From Betaproteobacteria bacterium (lineage in GTDB: Bacteria; Pseudomonadota; Gammaproteobacteria; Burkholderiales; SG8-41), in assembly GCA_021300125.1 (NCBI GenBank), contig JAJTHX010000032.1:1-5559 (forward strand): 5,559 nt of DNA. The letters run 5' to 3'. Numbering within the stretch: position 1 is the stretch's first letter; the number at the start of each line of letters is the position of its first letter. The position numbers and the translations under genes are program-made. Positions 1 through 5,559 of this stretch are shown piece by piece. Below the pieces are notes generated by a model. That model saw only the letters and a list, made by a program, of their open reading frames with translations. It did no database searches and was not told the origin of the DNA.

Positions 1-1
1 C

Positions 2-598
2 CTGCAGGATCCGTCCCCGGTTGCCGCCGTCACGGTGATGGCGGTGGCTGCGGCGGGTGTTGTCGTCAACACCGCCACCGCGCTGCTGTTCCTGCGCGGC
101 CGCGGGAGCGATCTCAATCTGCGCGGCGCCTTTCTGCACATGGCGGCCGACGCGCTGGTGTCGCTGGGCGTGATCGTTGCCGGCGCGCTGTACCTTTGGC
201 AGGGCTGGACCTGGATCGATCCGGTGGCCAGCCTGGCGATCGCGCTGATCGTGATCATCGGTACCTGGTCGCTGTTCCGCCAGTCGCTGCACCTGCTGTT
301 CGACGGCGTGCCCGAGCACATCGATCTCGGCGCGGTGCGCGAGACGCTGAAGGCCCTGCCCGGCGTGACCGCGGTGCATGACCTGCACGTGTGGGCGATG
401 AGCACCGCGGAGCCGGCGCTGACCGCTCACCTGCTCTGCCGCGAGGATGTCGCCATCGGCAGCGTGCTGCGCGAAGCACGGCAGCAACTGCACCAGCGCT
501 ACGCCATCGACCATGTCACGCTGCAAATCGAGCACGAGCACTGCGCCAGCGACTGCGGCGGCGATGCGGCAGACCCGCACAGCCACGCCCACCCTTGA
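2..598 (+). CDS. Cation diffusion facilitator (CDF) family metal efflux protein, 5' partial
   Basis: This is the last 198 residues of a CDF-family inner-membrane transporter, which exports divalent metals such as Zn, Cd or Co in exchange for protons. The start lies outside the window, so the internal GTG/ATG codons at 35-40 are probably not the true start. After two hydrophobic segments flanking a Leu-Arg-Gly-Ala-Phe stretch, the TM5 metal-site motif HxxxD (HMAAD) appears at about residues 46-50 of the visible part. TM6 follows (about 77-95), then the cytoplasmic regulatory domain with the family hallmark HDLHVW (window bases about 377-394). The tail is His-rich (HEHC, then HSHAHP) and could bind metal. 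TM1-TM3 and the Asp pair of TM2 are not in the window. The stop TGA lies 8 bases before the next gene, so the two are probably co-transcribed. Family assignment is secure; the metal cannot be told from this part. Confidence 0.93.
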   Translation: MQDPSPVAAVTVMAVAAAGVVVNTATALLFLRGRGSDLNLRGAFLHMAADALVSLGVIVAGALYLWQGWTWIDPVASLAIALIVIIGTWSLFRQSLHLLFDGVPEHIDLGAVRETLKALPGVTAVHDLHVWAMSTAEPALTAHLLCREDVAIGSVLREARQQLHQRYAIDHVTLQIEHEHCASDCGGDAADPHSHAHP

Positions 599-606
599 GC
601 CGCGCG

Positions 607-1449
607 ATGTCTGACCAGGTCATGGCCGCGGTGCTCCTCGGAGCGCTGCTGCACGCCACCTGGAATGCATTGCTCCGCAGCAGCAGCGACCGCACCCGCG
701 ACGTGGTGCTGGTGGTCGCCGCCGCGGCGCTGCTATCACTGCCCGCGCTCGCGTTTCTGCCGCTGCCGGCGCAGCCGAGCTGGCCCTGGCTAGCAGCCTC
801 GGGCGCCATCCATGTCGTCTACTTCCTGCTCGTTGCGCATGCCTACCGCCACGCCGAACTGAGCTTCGCCTACCCGTTGATGCGGGGACTGGCACCTGCC
901 GGCACGGCCGCGCTTGCAGCACTGCTGCTGGCGGAGTGGCCTCCGGCAGCGGGCTGGCTTGGTGTGGCGCTGATCTGCGGTGGCGTGCTGCTGATGGCCG
1001 GCGACTCCTGGCGCAGCGGCGGGCTGCATGGCCGTGCGCTGCTGTTTCCGCTTGCCACAGCCGGCACCATCGTGATCTACACCGTGATTGACGGCCAGGG
1101 CGCGCGGCTTGCCGGCAACGTCTTCGCCTACAACGGCTGGCTGTTCGTGCTCGTCGCGCTGCCGCTCTTGCTGTTATTCATCGCCCGCGATGGCCGCGCC
1201 ACCGCCACATACCTGTGCCGGCACTGGCCACGCGGGCTGCTCGGTGGATTCTGCACCCTCGCCTCCTATGGCCTCGCACTGTGGGCCATGACCCAGGCAC
1301 CGATCGCGCTGGTGGCCGCGCTGCGGGAAACCTCCGTCGTTTTCGGCGCCCTCATTGCAGCCGTTTGGCTGGGCGAACGGGTGGCCCGGCTGCGCTGGAT
1401 CGCGATCGGCCTGGTCTGCGCCGGCGCGATGGCGATCCGGCTGGCTTGA
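607..1449 (+). CDS. EamA/DMT-superfamily transporter
   Basis: A 280-residue integral membrane protein of the drug/metabolite transporter superfamily, with two EamA repeats and about ten TM helices. The first repeat begins with LLGALLHATWNALL (about residues 9-22) and contains the family-typical AYRHAELSFAYPLMRG stretch (about 80-95). The second contains APIALVAALRETSVVFGAL followed by WLGERV, the classic C-terminal EamA signature. The length matches the usual 280-300 residues. I chose ATG 607 because it lies just after the upstream CDF stop and puts the first TM helix at the N-terminus. The same frame stays open further upstream, but that sequence is Arg-rich, non-membrane and overlaps the CDF gene. 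No clear Shine-Dalgarno precedes the ATG, which suggests translational coupling to the CDF gene. The substrate is unknown; members export amino acids, metabolites or drugs. Confidence 0.9.
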   Translation: MSDQVMAAVLLGALLHATWNALLRSSSDRTRDVVLVVAAAALLSLPALAFLPLPAQPSWPWLAASGAIHVVYFLLVAHAYRHAELSFAYPLMRGLAPAGTAALAALLLAEWPPAAGWLGVALICGGVLLMAGDSWRSGGLHGRALLFPLATAGTIVIYTVIDGQGARLAGNVFAYNGWLFVLVALPLLLLFIARDGRATATYLCRHWPRGLLGGFCTLASYGLALWAMTQAPIALVAALRETSVVFGALIAAVWLGERVARLRWIAIGLVCAGAMAIRLA

Positions 1450-1455
1450 ACACGG

Positions 1456-1505
1456 CCCGGGAACTGCCCCCAGCGGCTGCGGTCCTAGCCGGCAGTCAAC
1501 CCGGG
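1456..1505. other. Compound inverted repeat downstream of the EamA gene
   Basis: Nested complementary arms fill most of the gap after the EamA stop. CCCGGG (1456-1461) pairs with CCCGGG (1500-1505), ACTGC (1463-1467) with GCAGT (about 1492-1496), and CGGCT with AGCCG around an 8-base loop. This gives about 16 potential base pairs interrupted by small internal loops. No T-tract follows, so it is not a canonical intrinsic terminator. Its right arm runs into the purine-rich GGGGAAG that could be the ribosome binding site for the ATG at 1519. It may therefore be an mRNA structure limiting translation there, or a 3' end-stabilising hairpin of the upstream operon. GC-rich DNA yields such pairings by chance, so confidence is low. 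Confidence 0.35.
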
Positions 1506-1518
1506 GAAGAACGCGATC

Positions 1519-1686
1519 ATGCCTCAGAAGAAAGAAAATATCATCAAAAACAAAGATTTACGTTGATGGCTTGCCGCAGTGGCATTTTTTCTGGGTTTCA
1601 TGCTGCCACGCGAGATCCTGGCCCAGCCCCTCGCGGCACCTGTTCCGACCGAGCCACCCACCGCCCAGACCGCCCCTTGCCTCTGA
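1519..1686 (+). pseudogene. Small secreted/membrane protein frame with an in-frame TGA
   Basis: From ATG 1519, preceded by GGGGAAG (1503-1509, 9-base spacing), the frame reads MPQKKENIIKNKDLR, then TGA (1564-1566), then WLAAVAFFLGFMLPREILAQ and a Pro/Ala/Thr-rich tail ending at TGA 1684-1686. With the TGA read as an amino acid, the product is a 55-residue protein with a textbook signal sequence: a Lys/Arg-rich n-region, a hydrophobic core and a possible cleavage site after ILA. A CGA-to-TGA change would restore Arg. The 5' part (1521-1566) is strikingly A-rich compared with everything around it. Alternatives: only the 15-codon peptide is made; translation starts at GTG 1579 after the stop; or the frame is fortuitous. 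I recognise no family. Confidence 0.4.
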
Positions 1687-2093
1687 TCACGATCCCGACC
1701 TGGCGCACCCTCATCGCTCTGGCTGCGGCGCTGTGTTGCGCCGCGGCCTTCCTGCGCCCTGCGCTGGCGCAGGAAATCACTGCCAACTACGCAGTGGATG
1801 TGCGCATCATCCAGGCCGAGATCGCGAAGACCCATGCCGCCGCCAGCGCCGGCAACGGCGCCGAAGCGCGCGTAGCCATGGAAAACACCTTCCGCCTGTG
1901 GCGCCTGTTCCGCCAGCGCAACATCGACAGCCGGCCCAAGGATCCCGCGTTTGCCGCAGGCCTGATCAAGACCGAGGCCCACCTCTTTGCAGCCACGCAG
2001 CAGGTGGACCAGCAGCAATGGAAAGCCGCCGCGGCTGAACTTGATCTCGCGCGCCAGGTGCTGTCGCAAATCCCCGTCACTGCGCCGCGCTAG
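1677..2093 (+). CDS. Small exported helical protein of unknown function
   Basis: A 138-residue protein I cannot assign to a family. The N-terminus has a signal peptide: Arg at about residue 10, a hydrophobic core (LIALAAALCCAAAFL) and a likely signal peptidase I site after PALA, before QE (about residue 31). The mature part of about 107 residues looks entirely alpha-helical, with two long amphipathic segments (about 38-73 and 84-130) rich in Ala, Gln, Glu and Arg. That suggests a periplasmic helical bundle or TPR-like hairpin. No catalytic motif or paired cysteines are seen. The start is uncertain. TTG 1677 places the signal peptide correctly; ATG 1566 in the same frame would add 37 Arg/Pro-rich residues before it, which is unusual. 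TTG 1677 overlaps the end of the preceding small frame by 10 bases, suggesting coupled translation. The stop TAG shares a CTAG palindrome with the stop of the opposing hydrolase. Confidence 0.6.
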   Translation: MPLITIPTWRTLIALAAALCCAAAFLRPALAQEITANYAVDVRIIQAEIAKTHAAASAGNGAEARVAMENTFRLWRLFRQRNIDSRPKDPAFAAGLIKTEAHLFAATQQVDQQQWKAAAAELDLARQVLSQIPVTAPR

Positions 2094-2980
2094 GGCCCTG
2101 CAGCGAAGGCAACACCCGCCTCCAGCAGGAACACCTCCACCACCGGCAGCCAGATCCGCACGCCGGAGGGCGCGCCGAACAGCGCATGCCCGTCGCGGCC
2201 GAAGGGCGGCTGCATCACCAGCCGTCCCGGCACACCCGCCTGCTCGAACGCGCCATACCAGCGCCTGACCACGGCGGGCCCGAAGAACTGGTCGTTTTCG
2301 GCGTAGTGCCACAGCACGGGCACGCGGATGCGCTGTGCAAAACGGCCCATTGTCAGGGCCATCTGCTCGGCGCCGCAGGGTTCTCCGGGATGCGCCCGCG
2401 GATTGCCGCCGCGGCCACCGGCAAAATTGAGCACCGCGCGCAGGCCCGGCGGATTGTGGCTGGCCGCAGCCAGCGAAGCGAATCCGCCGGCCGACTAGCC
2501 GACCAGCAGCACCTGCCCGGCATCCGCATGGGGCAGCGCGCGCAGATAGTCGATCGCGGCGAGCAGGTCGAGCGCGGCCTCCTCGCCGGCCCTGGCGTAA
2601 TCGGGCGCAGCACAGGTCGAATAATGTTCGGCCCAGGGACCTCCGGTTTCGCCATAGCCGCGGCGCATCGGCAACAACACGAGGTACCCGCGGCGCAGGA
2701 ACTCGCGGCTCGCCGCGCGCGCCAGGTAGCGCCCCATGCGCGCGCGTTCGGCGGCATTGGCGGGGCTGCCATGGCTGATCACCGCCACCGGAAAGGGACC
2801 GTTGCCCTCGGGCCTGAACACCGTCGCCACGAGATGGGGCCAACGCGCGGCCGGCGGCAGCGGAATCGTCACGACTTCCTCAATCAAGGCCGGTTCCGCA
2901 GGCTGTGCGGATGCGGGCATGCCGGCCGACATCGCCGCCAGCATCAAGCCGGCACTCCACAAGCAACCGGTCAGCCGCAT
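2090..2980 (-). pseudogene. Secreted alpha/beta hydrolase (dienelactone-hydrolase-like) interrupted by an amber codon
   Basis: Read through, this is a 296-residue exported serine hydrolase. It has a signal peptide (residues 1-25, cleavage after ASA before QP), a VISHG oxyanion-region strand (about 67-71), a conserved RRGYGETGG stretch (about 106-114), the nucleophile elbow at 161-165, the acid Asp230 (AENDQFF) and His265 (DGH). The whole triad is therefore present in one frame. Codon 162 is TAG (2495-2497 on the + strand), giving G-stop-S-A-G, where relatives commonly carry GQSAGG; CAG to TAG is one transition. Without suppression the product ends just before the catalytic Ser163 and is inactive. 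The start ATG has a strong GGGGAGAGGG ribosome binding site. It lies 58 bases after the dioxygenase stop and is probably co-transcribed with it. Substrate unknown: an ester, lactone or peptide. Family certain; status (true pseudogene, recent mutation or sequence error) open. Confidence 0.85.
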
Positions 2981-2982
2981 CG

Positions 2983-2992
2983 CCCTCTCCCC
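2983..2992 (-). promoter_or_regulatory. Strong Shine-Dalgarno of the hydrolase gene
   Basis: The - strand reads GGGGAGAGGG, with its GGGAG core six bases before the ATG at 2980. This fixes the start at 2980 rather than at the in-frame candidate at 3025, which would add 15 residues ahead of the signal peptide. Confidence 0.75.
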
Positions 2993-3000
2993 GCGAAGAC

Positions 3001-3036
3001 CACTGCGTCCAGTGGCCGGCACCACAGCCGCCGGCC
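3001..3036. other. Two adjacent small hairpins between the dioxygenase and hydrolase genes
   Basis: CACTG-CGTC-CAGTG (3001-3014) and GGCCGGC (3014-3020) / GCCGGCC (3030-3036) with a 9-base loop sit side by side in the 58-base gap. Neither is followed by a T-tract on either strand. They could set mRNA processing or relative expression of the two genes, or be chance pairing in GC-rich sequence. Confidence 0.3.
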
Positions 3037-3038
3037 GG

Positions 3039-4130
3039 CTAGTCCGAGAGTCTCATGCCCAGAGCCGCAGCCTGGCGTGCCTCGTAAGCCCGGCGCGCCT
3101 CATCGTGATGCTGGCCGATGATGCCGCCGCGTACGCTGCCGCGCCCGACGGCCCGGTAGAGCACCTTCCAGCTCTGCGGCAGGCGGTCGCCGTCGGGCGG
3201 CGCCAGCCACAGCCGGAACAGCAGTCGCTTCTGCGCCGGATCCTCATGGTCGGTGAAATCGGTGCGCGAGTGCAAGGTGACATGGCTGTTGATGATCTGC
3301 AGGTCGCCGGGCTCGAGCCACATGTTGTGGGCAAGGTCAGGGCGGCGCACCAATGCGTCAAAGGCCTCCAGCGCCTGCCAGTGCCTGGCATCGAGCTGCG
3401 GCACGCCGGGAATCTGCTGCGCCGAAGTCACGCGGTTGCGGTTCCATTTGCTGAAGAGCTTGCCGTCAATGCTGTCGAAAATCGGATGCGGGTACGAGGG
3501 CGCCTCGTCCGCCGCCTGCTCGCCCTGGCGGCTGAAATGGATGGGCTCCAGCAGCAAGGCGGCGAGGTCCGGATGCTCGCGCCGCATCGACTCGAAAGCC
3601 GCCACCGAGCTGGTGGTGATGCTCATGCCGCCGGCAACAGCCCTGTTGTAGCAGGACAGCGCCACGATATCGGCCGAATCGGTGTGAAAGTCGAGCTCGG
3701 CATTGGTGTTGTAGCCGCGGCCGCGGCCGCTGCGGTAAGTGTTGCCAACGTCGCGCACCGCGGACACGTAGTGGCTCTGCAGGCCCTGCGGCCGGCCCAC
3801 ACCGAAATGCAGCCCGATGCCCCAGGTGAGCAGCTCGAAGTCCTTCTCGTCGAGGCCCTCGCGCGGCAGCCCCTTCACCAGCGCCACGCCGCGGCCGCGC
3901 TGCATTTCGGCGAACGCCGCCTGCAGCACCGGCTGCGCCGAACCGAGATCAAAATCCTCGCGGCGGTAATCGAACAGCGTCTTCGCCGGATCCATGGCAC
4001 GGGTGAGCGCGGCGACGAGATCGCAGCGTGCGCGCTCATCGAGGCGGAAGGTCCAGCGCGCGCGGTCGGCTTCAAGCTGCGCCGCGGTCCAGGCGGCGGG
4101 CGTGGGATCGAGTGGCGGAAAAGCGGTCAT
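3039..4130 (-). CDS. TauD/TfdA-family Fe(II)/2-oxoglutarate-dependent dioxygenase
   Basis: A 363-residue cytoplasmic non-heme iron oxygenase. Members couple decarboxylation of 2-oxoglutarate to hydroxylation of a substrate, often with cleavage. The facial triad is visible: HTD with His149 and Asp151 (in ELDFHTDSAD), and the distal His287 in NSHVTLHSR. Arg306 in RLLFRLWLAPP is the probable 2-oxoglutarate carboxylate ligand. A Trp/Gly-rich stretch (about 101-113) and the GNTYRSGRGRGYNTNAELDFH lead into the double-stranded beta helix are typical of the larger family members. The protein is longer than TauD itself (about 280 residues), so taurine should not be assumed as substrate; an amino acid derivative, carnitine-like or other small acid is equally possible. 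The start ATG 4130 has only a weak ribosome binding site. It lies 17 bases after the terminator T-tract of the upstream cupin-rubredoxin gene. The hydrolase gene follows. Confidence 0.9.
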   Translation of the reverse strand: MTAFPPLDPTPAAWTAAQLEADRARWTFRLDERARCDLVAALTRAMDPAKTLFDYRREDFDLGSAQPVLQAAFAEMQRGRGVALVKGLPREGLDEKDFELLTWGIGLHFGVGRPQGLQSHYVSAVRDVGNTYRSGRGRGYNTNAELDFHTDSADIVALSCYNRAVAGGMSITTSSVAAFESMRREHPDLAALLLEPIHFSRQGEQAADEAPSYPHPIFDSIDGKLFSKWNRNRVTSAQQIPGVPQLDARHWQALEAFDALVRRPDLAHNMWLEPGDLQIINSHVTLHSRTDFTDHEDPAQKRLLFRLWLAPPDGDRLPQSWKVLYRAVGRGSVRGGIIGQHHDEARRAYEARQAAALGMRLSD

Positions 4131-4147
4131 CGGTTGCTTTGCTTCGG

Positions 4148-4185
4148 AAAAAACAATGGCGCAGGCGGAATCCGCGCTGCGCCAT
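4148..4185 (-). terminator. Intrinsic terminator of the cupin-rubredoxin gene
   Basis: Perfect 9-base arms, ATGGCGCAG (4156-4164) and CTGCGCCAT (4177-4185), enclose an inner GCGG/CCGC stem with an AAT loop and one bulged G. On the - strand this hairpin is followed at once by TTGTTTTTT (4148-4155 region). It begins about 20 bases after the stop of the cupin-rubredoxin gene, the expected place. The T-tract ends only 17 bases before the dioxygenase ATG, so it separates, and may attenuate, expression of that gene. Confidence 0.85.
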
Positions 4186-4205
4186 CCAGGGGCCGGCGTT
4201 GCGGT

Positions 4206-5144
4206 TCAGCCGACCAGTGCCATCTGGAAATCGCTCTTGCCGGCCGAGCAGTCGGGGCAGTACCAGTCCTCCGGCACATCCTCCCAAGGGGTGCCGGGGG
4301 CGATGCCCTCGTCGGGCAGGCCCTTGGCCTCGTCATACACAAACGCGCAGAGCATGCACTGCCAGACCCGGGTACCCGGCTCCGCGCGTGCGACCTTCGG
4401 CGATGCACCCTGCGCAGCCTGCGCGGCATTGCTGCGCGGGAAGTGCAGCACCAGCACGTCGAGACCTTCACTGCCCGCAGCCAATTCCATTCGGCCTTCC
4501 TCCGGCTGCACGAAAGCCACCGACAGTGCCCTGTACTCGCGGCCCTGGTACAGCAGGCTGCCGCGCACGATGATCAGATACTGGCCGTTGGTGTCGGCCG
4601 GATCCGGCGCCATCGCGCGGCCGTTGGGGGCCACGCTCATCGAATAGCTGCCAAGGCCCTGCTCGTCGCGGATTTCGCTGAAGGCATGCAGCGCGGCGCC
4701 GGAGGTCACCGGCTCGAACTTCGGCGCCTCGGTGACCTGGAAGGGATGGCGGTTGTTGACCTGCTCCAGCTTGACCCGGGTTTCTGGATTGTCGAGATAC
4801 TGCGCGCCGGGATCCTTGTGCGCACGCAGCGTCAGGAAACCCATGCCCTGGCCGAACACGATCGGGCCGTACGGGGTGTGGGCGCGCGAATAATGCACCG
4901 CGTTCACGGTCAGCGGATGTTTGCCCATCAGCCCGTCGCCGCTGACGATGACCTGGTATTGGTCATAGTCGTGGAAATGCGGCTTGATCACCCGGCCCGG
5001 TGTGCCTTCGACCAGAAAAGCATGTGGTGTGGCTGGGTTGTTGGGATCCGGATCGATCAGCGGCGTCCGCCATGCGGTCCCGGTCGGAACCTGGCGCTCC
5101 TTGCGGTTGACCTTGGCGTCTTCGTAAGCGGTGATTTGCGGCAT
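4206..5144 (-). CDS. Cupin-like protein with C-terminal rubredoxin domain
   Basis: A 312-residue fusion. Residues about 40-110 hold a cupin core: [17 protein letters not shown] supplies His56, His58 and Asp61/Gln62, and His84 or His89 lies on the later strand, a plausible mononuclear metal site. Residues about 165-236 look like a second, metal-free cupin barrel ([15 protein letters not shown], then [10 protein letters not shown]). After an Ala-rich linker (about 238-258) comes a complete rubredoxin of about 52 residues: WQCMLC (Cys263, Cys266), [13 protein letters not shown], and DWYCPDC (Cys296, Cys299), all four Fe ligands present. Rubredoxins carry one electron to oxygenases or peroxidases. 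The cupin reaction is not evident. Start ATG 5142-5144 is chosen for its GGGAG ribosome binding site (5151-5155) and the promoter 35 bases upstream; the in-frame extension to 5315 crosses that promoter and the neighbouring gene. Transcribed alone or with the dioxygenase past the terminator. Confidence 0.9.
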   Translation of the reverse strand: MPQITAYEDAKVNRKERQVPTGTAWRTPLIDPDPNNPATPHAFLVEGTPGRVIKPHFHDYDQYQVIVSGDGLMGKHPLTVNAVHYSRAHTPYGPIVFGQGMGFLTLRAHKDPGAQYLDNPETRVKLEQVNNRHPFQVTEAPKFEPVTSGAALHAFSEIRDEQGLGSYSMSVAPNGRAMAPDPADTNGQYLIIVRGSLLYQGREYRALSVAFVQPEEGRMELAAGSEGLDVLVLHFPRSNAAQAAQGASPKVARAEPGTRVWQCMLCAFVYDEAKGLPDEGIAPGTPWEDVPEDWYCPDCSAGKSDFQMALVG

Positions 5145-5150
5145 GGCATG

Positions 5151-5155
5151 CTCCC
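5151..5155 (-). promoter_or_regulatory. Ribosome binding site of the cupin-rubredoxin gene
   Basis: GGGAG on the - strand, six bases before ATG 5144. It decides this start over the in-frame upstream alternatives. Confidence 0.7.
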
Positions 5156-5177
5156 GGCAAAAAGCGTTGACCAATGC

Positions 5178-5206
5178 ATTATAGGCGGCGCCGGCCGGGC
5201 TGGCAC
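5178..5206 (-). promoter_or_regulatory. Sigma70-type promoter for the cupin-rubredoxin gene
   Basis: A perfect TATAAT -10 element (5183-5178 on the - strand) is preceded at 17 bases by GTGCCA (5206-5201), a 4/6 match to TTGACA. The predicted start near 5171 gives a leader of about 27 bases containing the GGGAG ribosome binding site. The spacer is almost pure G/C. A consensus TTGACA also lies further upstream (5218-5213), but 29 bases from the -10, too far to act with it. Confidence 0.7.
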
Positions 5207-5210
5207 CGCC

Positions 5211-5230
5211 GCTGTCAATATATGGACAGC
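5211..5230. promoter_or_regulatory. Dyad GCTGTC-N8-GACAGC, candidate operator
   Basis: A perfect inverted repeat with 6-base arms around an A/T-only centre apart from one G. It lies just upstream of the -35 element of the cupin-rubredoxin promoter, centred about 49 bases before the predicted transcription start. That position suits an activator dimer. It could instead form a weak 3' hairpin for the DUF4395-like gene, whose stop is 12 bases away, but no T-run follows. I recognise no specific regulator. Confidence 0.45.
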
Positions 5231-5242
5231 CTGGGCAATGCC

Positions 5243-5559
5243 TCAGGTCGAAGGCGGGAAAAAGCGATACCAGACGCCATAGGCCCAGCACGCGGCGCAG
5301 AAGGACAGCGCCCATTCCAGGCTGGAGAACACGATCAGCACATAGCAGGGCACCACCCAGAGGCTGCTGCCCGAGGCATACAGCAACACCGAGGCGGTGC
5401 TCGCCAGGAACAGGATCTTGTTGGCAAACATCTTGGCGCCGGCATTCTCCTTCTTGCCGCCCCAGCCACGCTTTTCGGCGATGCGATGCCAGAGCTGGTG
5501 CGCCGGCTCACGGTAATGCCCGAAAAAGCCGCGGACGAAGCCCTGCACCGCCAGCAGCG
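5243..5559 (-). CDS. Small membrane protein, probably DUF4395 family, 5' partial
   Basis: About 104 C-terminal residues are visible; the frame stays open to the window edge, so the GTG at 5548 need not be the start. A charged cytoplasmic stretch ([24 protein letters not shown]) leads through [15 protein letters not shown] to two hydrophobic helices ([16 protein letters not shown] and [21 protein letters not shown]). The end carries a paired-cysteine motif, [15 protein letters not shown]. The layout of Phe-Ala-containing lead, two TM helices and C-terminal FCxxC followed by a Tyr/Trp-rich helix resembles DUF4395 membrane proteins, which end in a similar GFCxGCxxY motif. Some DUF4395 members sit near thiol-redox genes, and the two cysteines could act in redox or metal binding (inference). 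The stop TGA at 5245-5243 lies 98 bases before the cupin-rubredoxin start, which has its own promoter. Confidence 0.6.
   Translation of the reverse strand, partial: LLAVQGFVRGFFGHYREPAHQLWHRIAEKRGWGGKKENAGAKMFANKILFLASTASVLLYASGSSLWVVPCYVLIVFSSLEWALSFCAACWAYGVWYRFFPPST

Noticed and set aside
391..606. Upstream extension of the EamA protein and other frames over the CDF C-terminal domain
   Set aside because: The extension is Arg/Pro-rich, overlaps the CDF cytoplasmic domain and lacks membrane character; ATG 607 fits the family start.
1576..1612. GTGGCA / TGCCAC inverted repeat around a T-run
   Set aside because: The arms are short, the loop is about 20 bases, and the T-run lies in the loop rather than after the hairpin, so it is not a terminator.
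1524..2843. A 439-codon open frame on the - strand
   Set aside because: It lies in a shifted frame across the hydrolase and opposite the small exported protein. The product is Arg/Gly-rich with no recognisable motifs.
3716..3737. GGCCGC-type short tandem repeat
   Set aside because: It encodes the Ser-Gly-Arg-Gly-Arg-Gly stretch of the dioxygenase in frame and is explained by codon choice.
5178..5218. Consensus TTGACA paired with consensus TATAAT on the - strand
   Set aside because: They are separated by 29 bases, far from the 16-18 needed. The GTGCCA at 17 bases is the better -35 partner.
2736..5282. An 848-codon open frame on the + strand
   Set aside because: It runs antisense through the cupin-rubredoxin, dioxygenase and part of the hydrolase genes, whose motifs are unmistakable. 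Its translation is Arg/Ala/His-rich with no domain, a usual GC-rich artefact.
5145..5315. N-terminal extension of the cupin-rubredoxin protein by 57 residues
   Set aside because: The extension crosses the promoter, the dyad and the end of the DUF4395-like gene. A good ribosome binding site supports ATG 5144.

Overview
This GC-rich window (about 65% by eye) has dense genes and near-consensus sigma70 and Shine-Dalgarno signals. It fits a chromosome segment of a proteobacterium, most likely a betaproteobacterium or a related gammaproteobacterium. I see no rRNA, tRNA, CRISPR array, insertion sequence or phage gene. Two strand blocks meet tail to tail at about position 2091.

Left block, + strand: (1) the C-terminal part of a cation diffusion facilitator (Zn/Cd/Co efflux type), cut by the window start; (2) eight bases later, a complete EamA/DMT-family 10-TM transporter; (3) a 69-base gap holding a compound inverted repeat; (4) a small secreted-protein-like frame carrying an in-frame TGA; (5) overlapping its end, a small exported helical protein of unknown function.

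Right block, - strand, read from the right edge leftwards: (a) a small membrane protein that is probably DUF4395, cut by the window end; (b) a 97-base intergenic stretch with a dyad and a good sigma70 promoter; (c) a protein with a cupin region and a complete C-terminal rubredoxin; (d) a strong intrinsic terminator; (e) a TauD/TfdA-family Fe(II)/2-oxoglutarate dioxygenase starting only 17 bases after the T-tract; (f) a secreted dienelactone-hydrolase-like alpha/beta hydrolase whose frame is broken by one amber codon directly before the catalytic serine.

The right block looks like a small oxidative module: a metal-binding cupin with an attached electron carrier, a non-heme iron oxygenase and an exported hydrolase. 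The shared job and the substrate are inference, since nothing in the sequence names a compound. The most notable points are the cupin-rubredoxin fusion beside the dioxygenase, the terminator between those two genes, and two frames (hydrolase and small secreted protein) that are each intact except for one stop codon. Those stops could be real inactivating mutations, recoding, or sequence errors.
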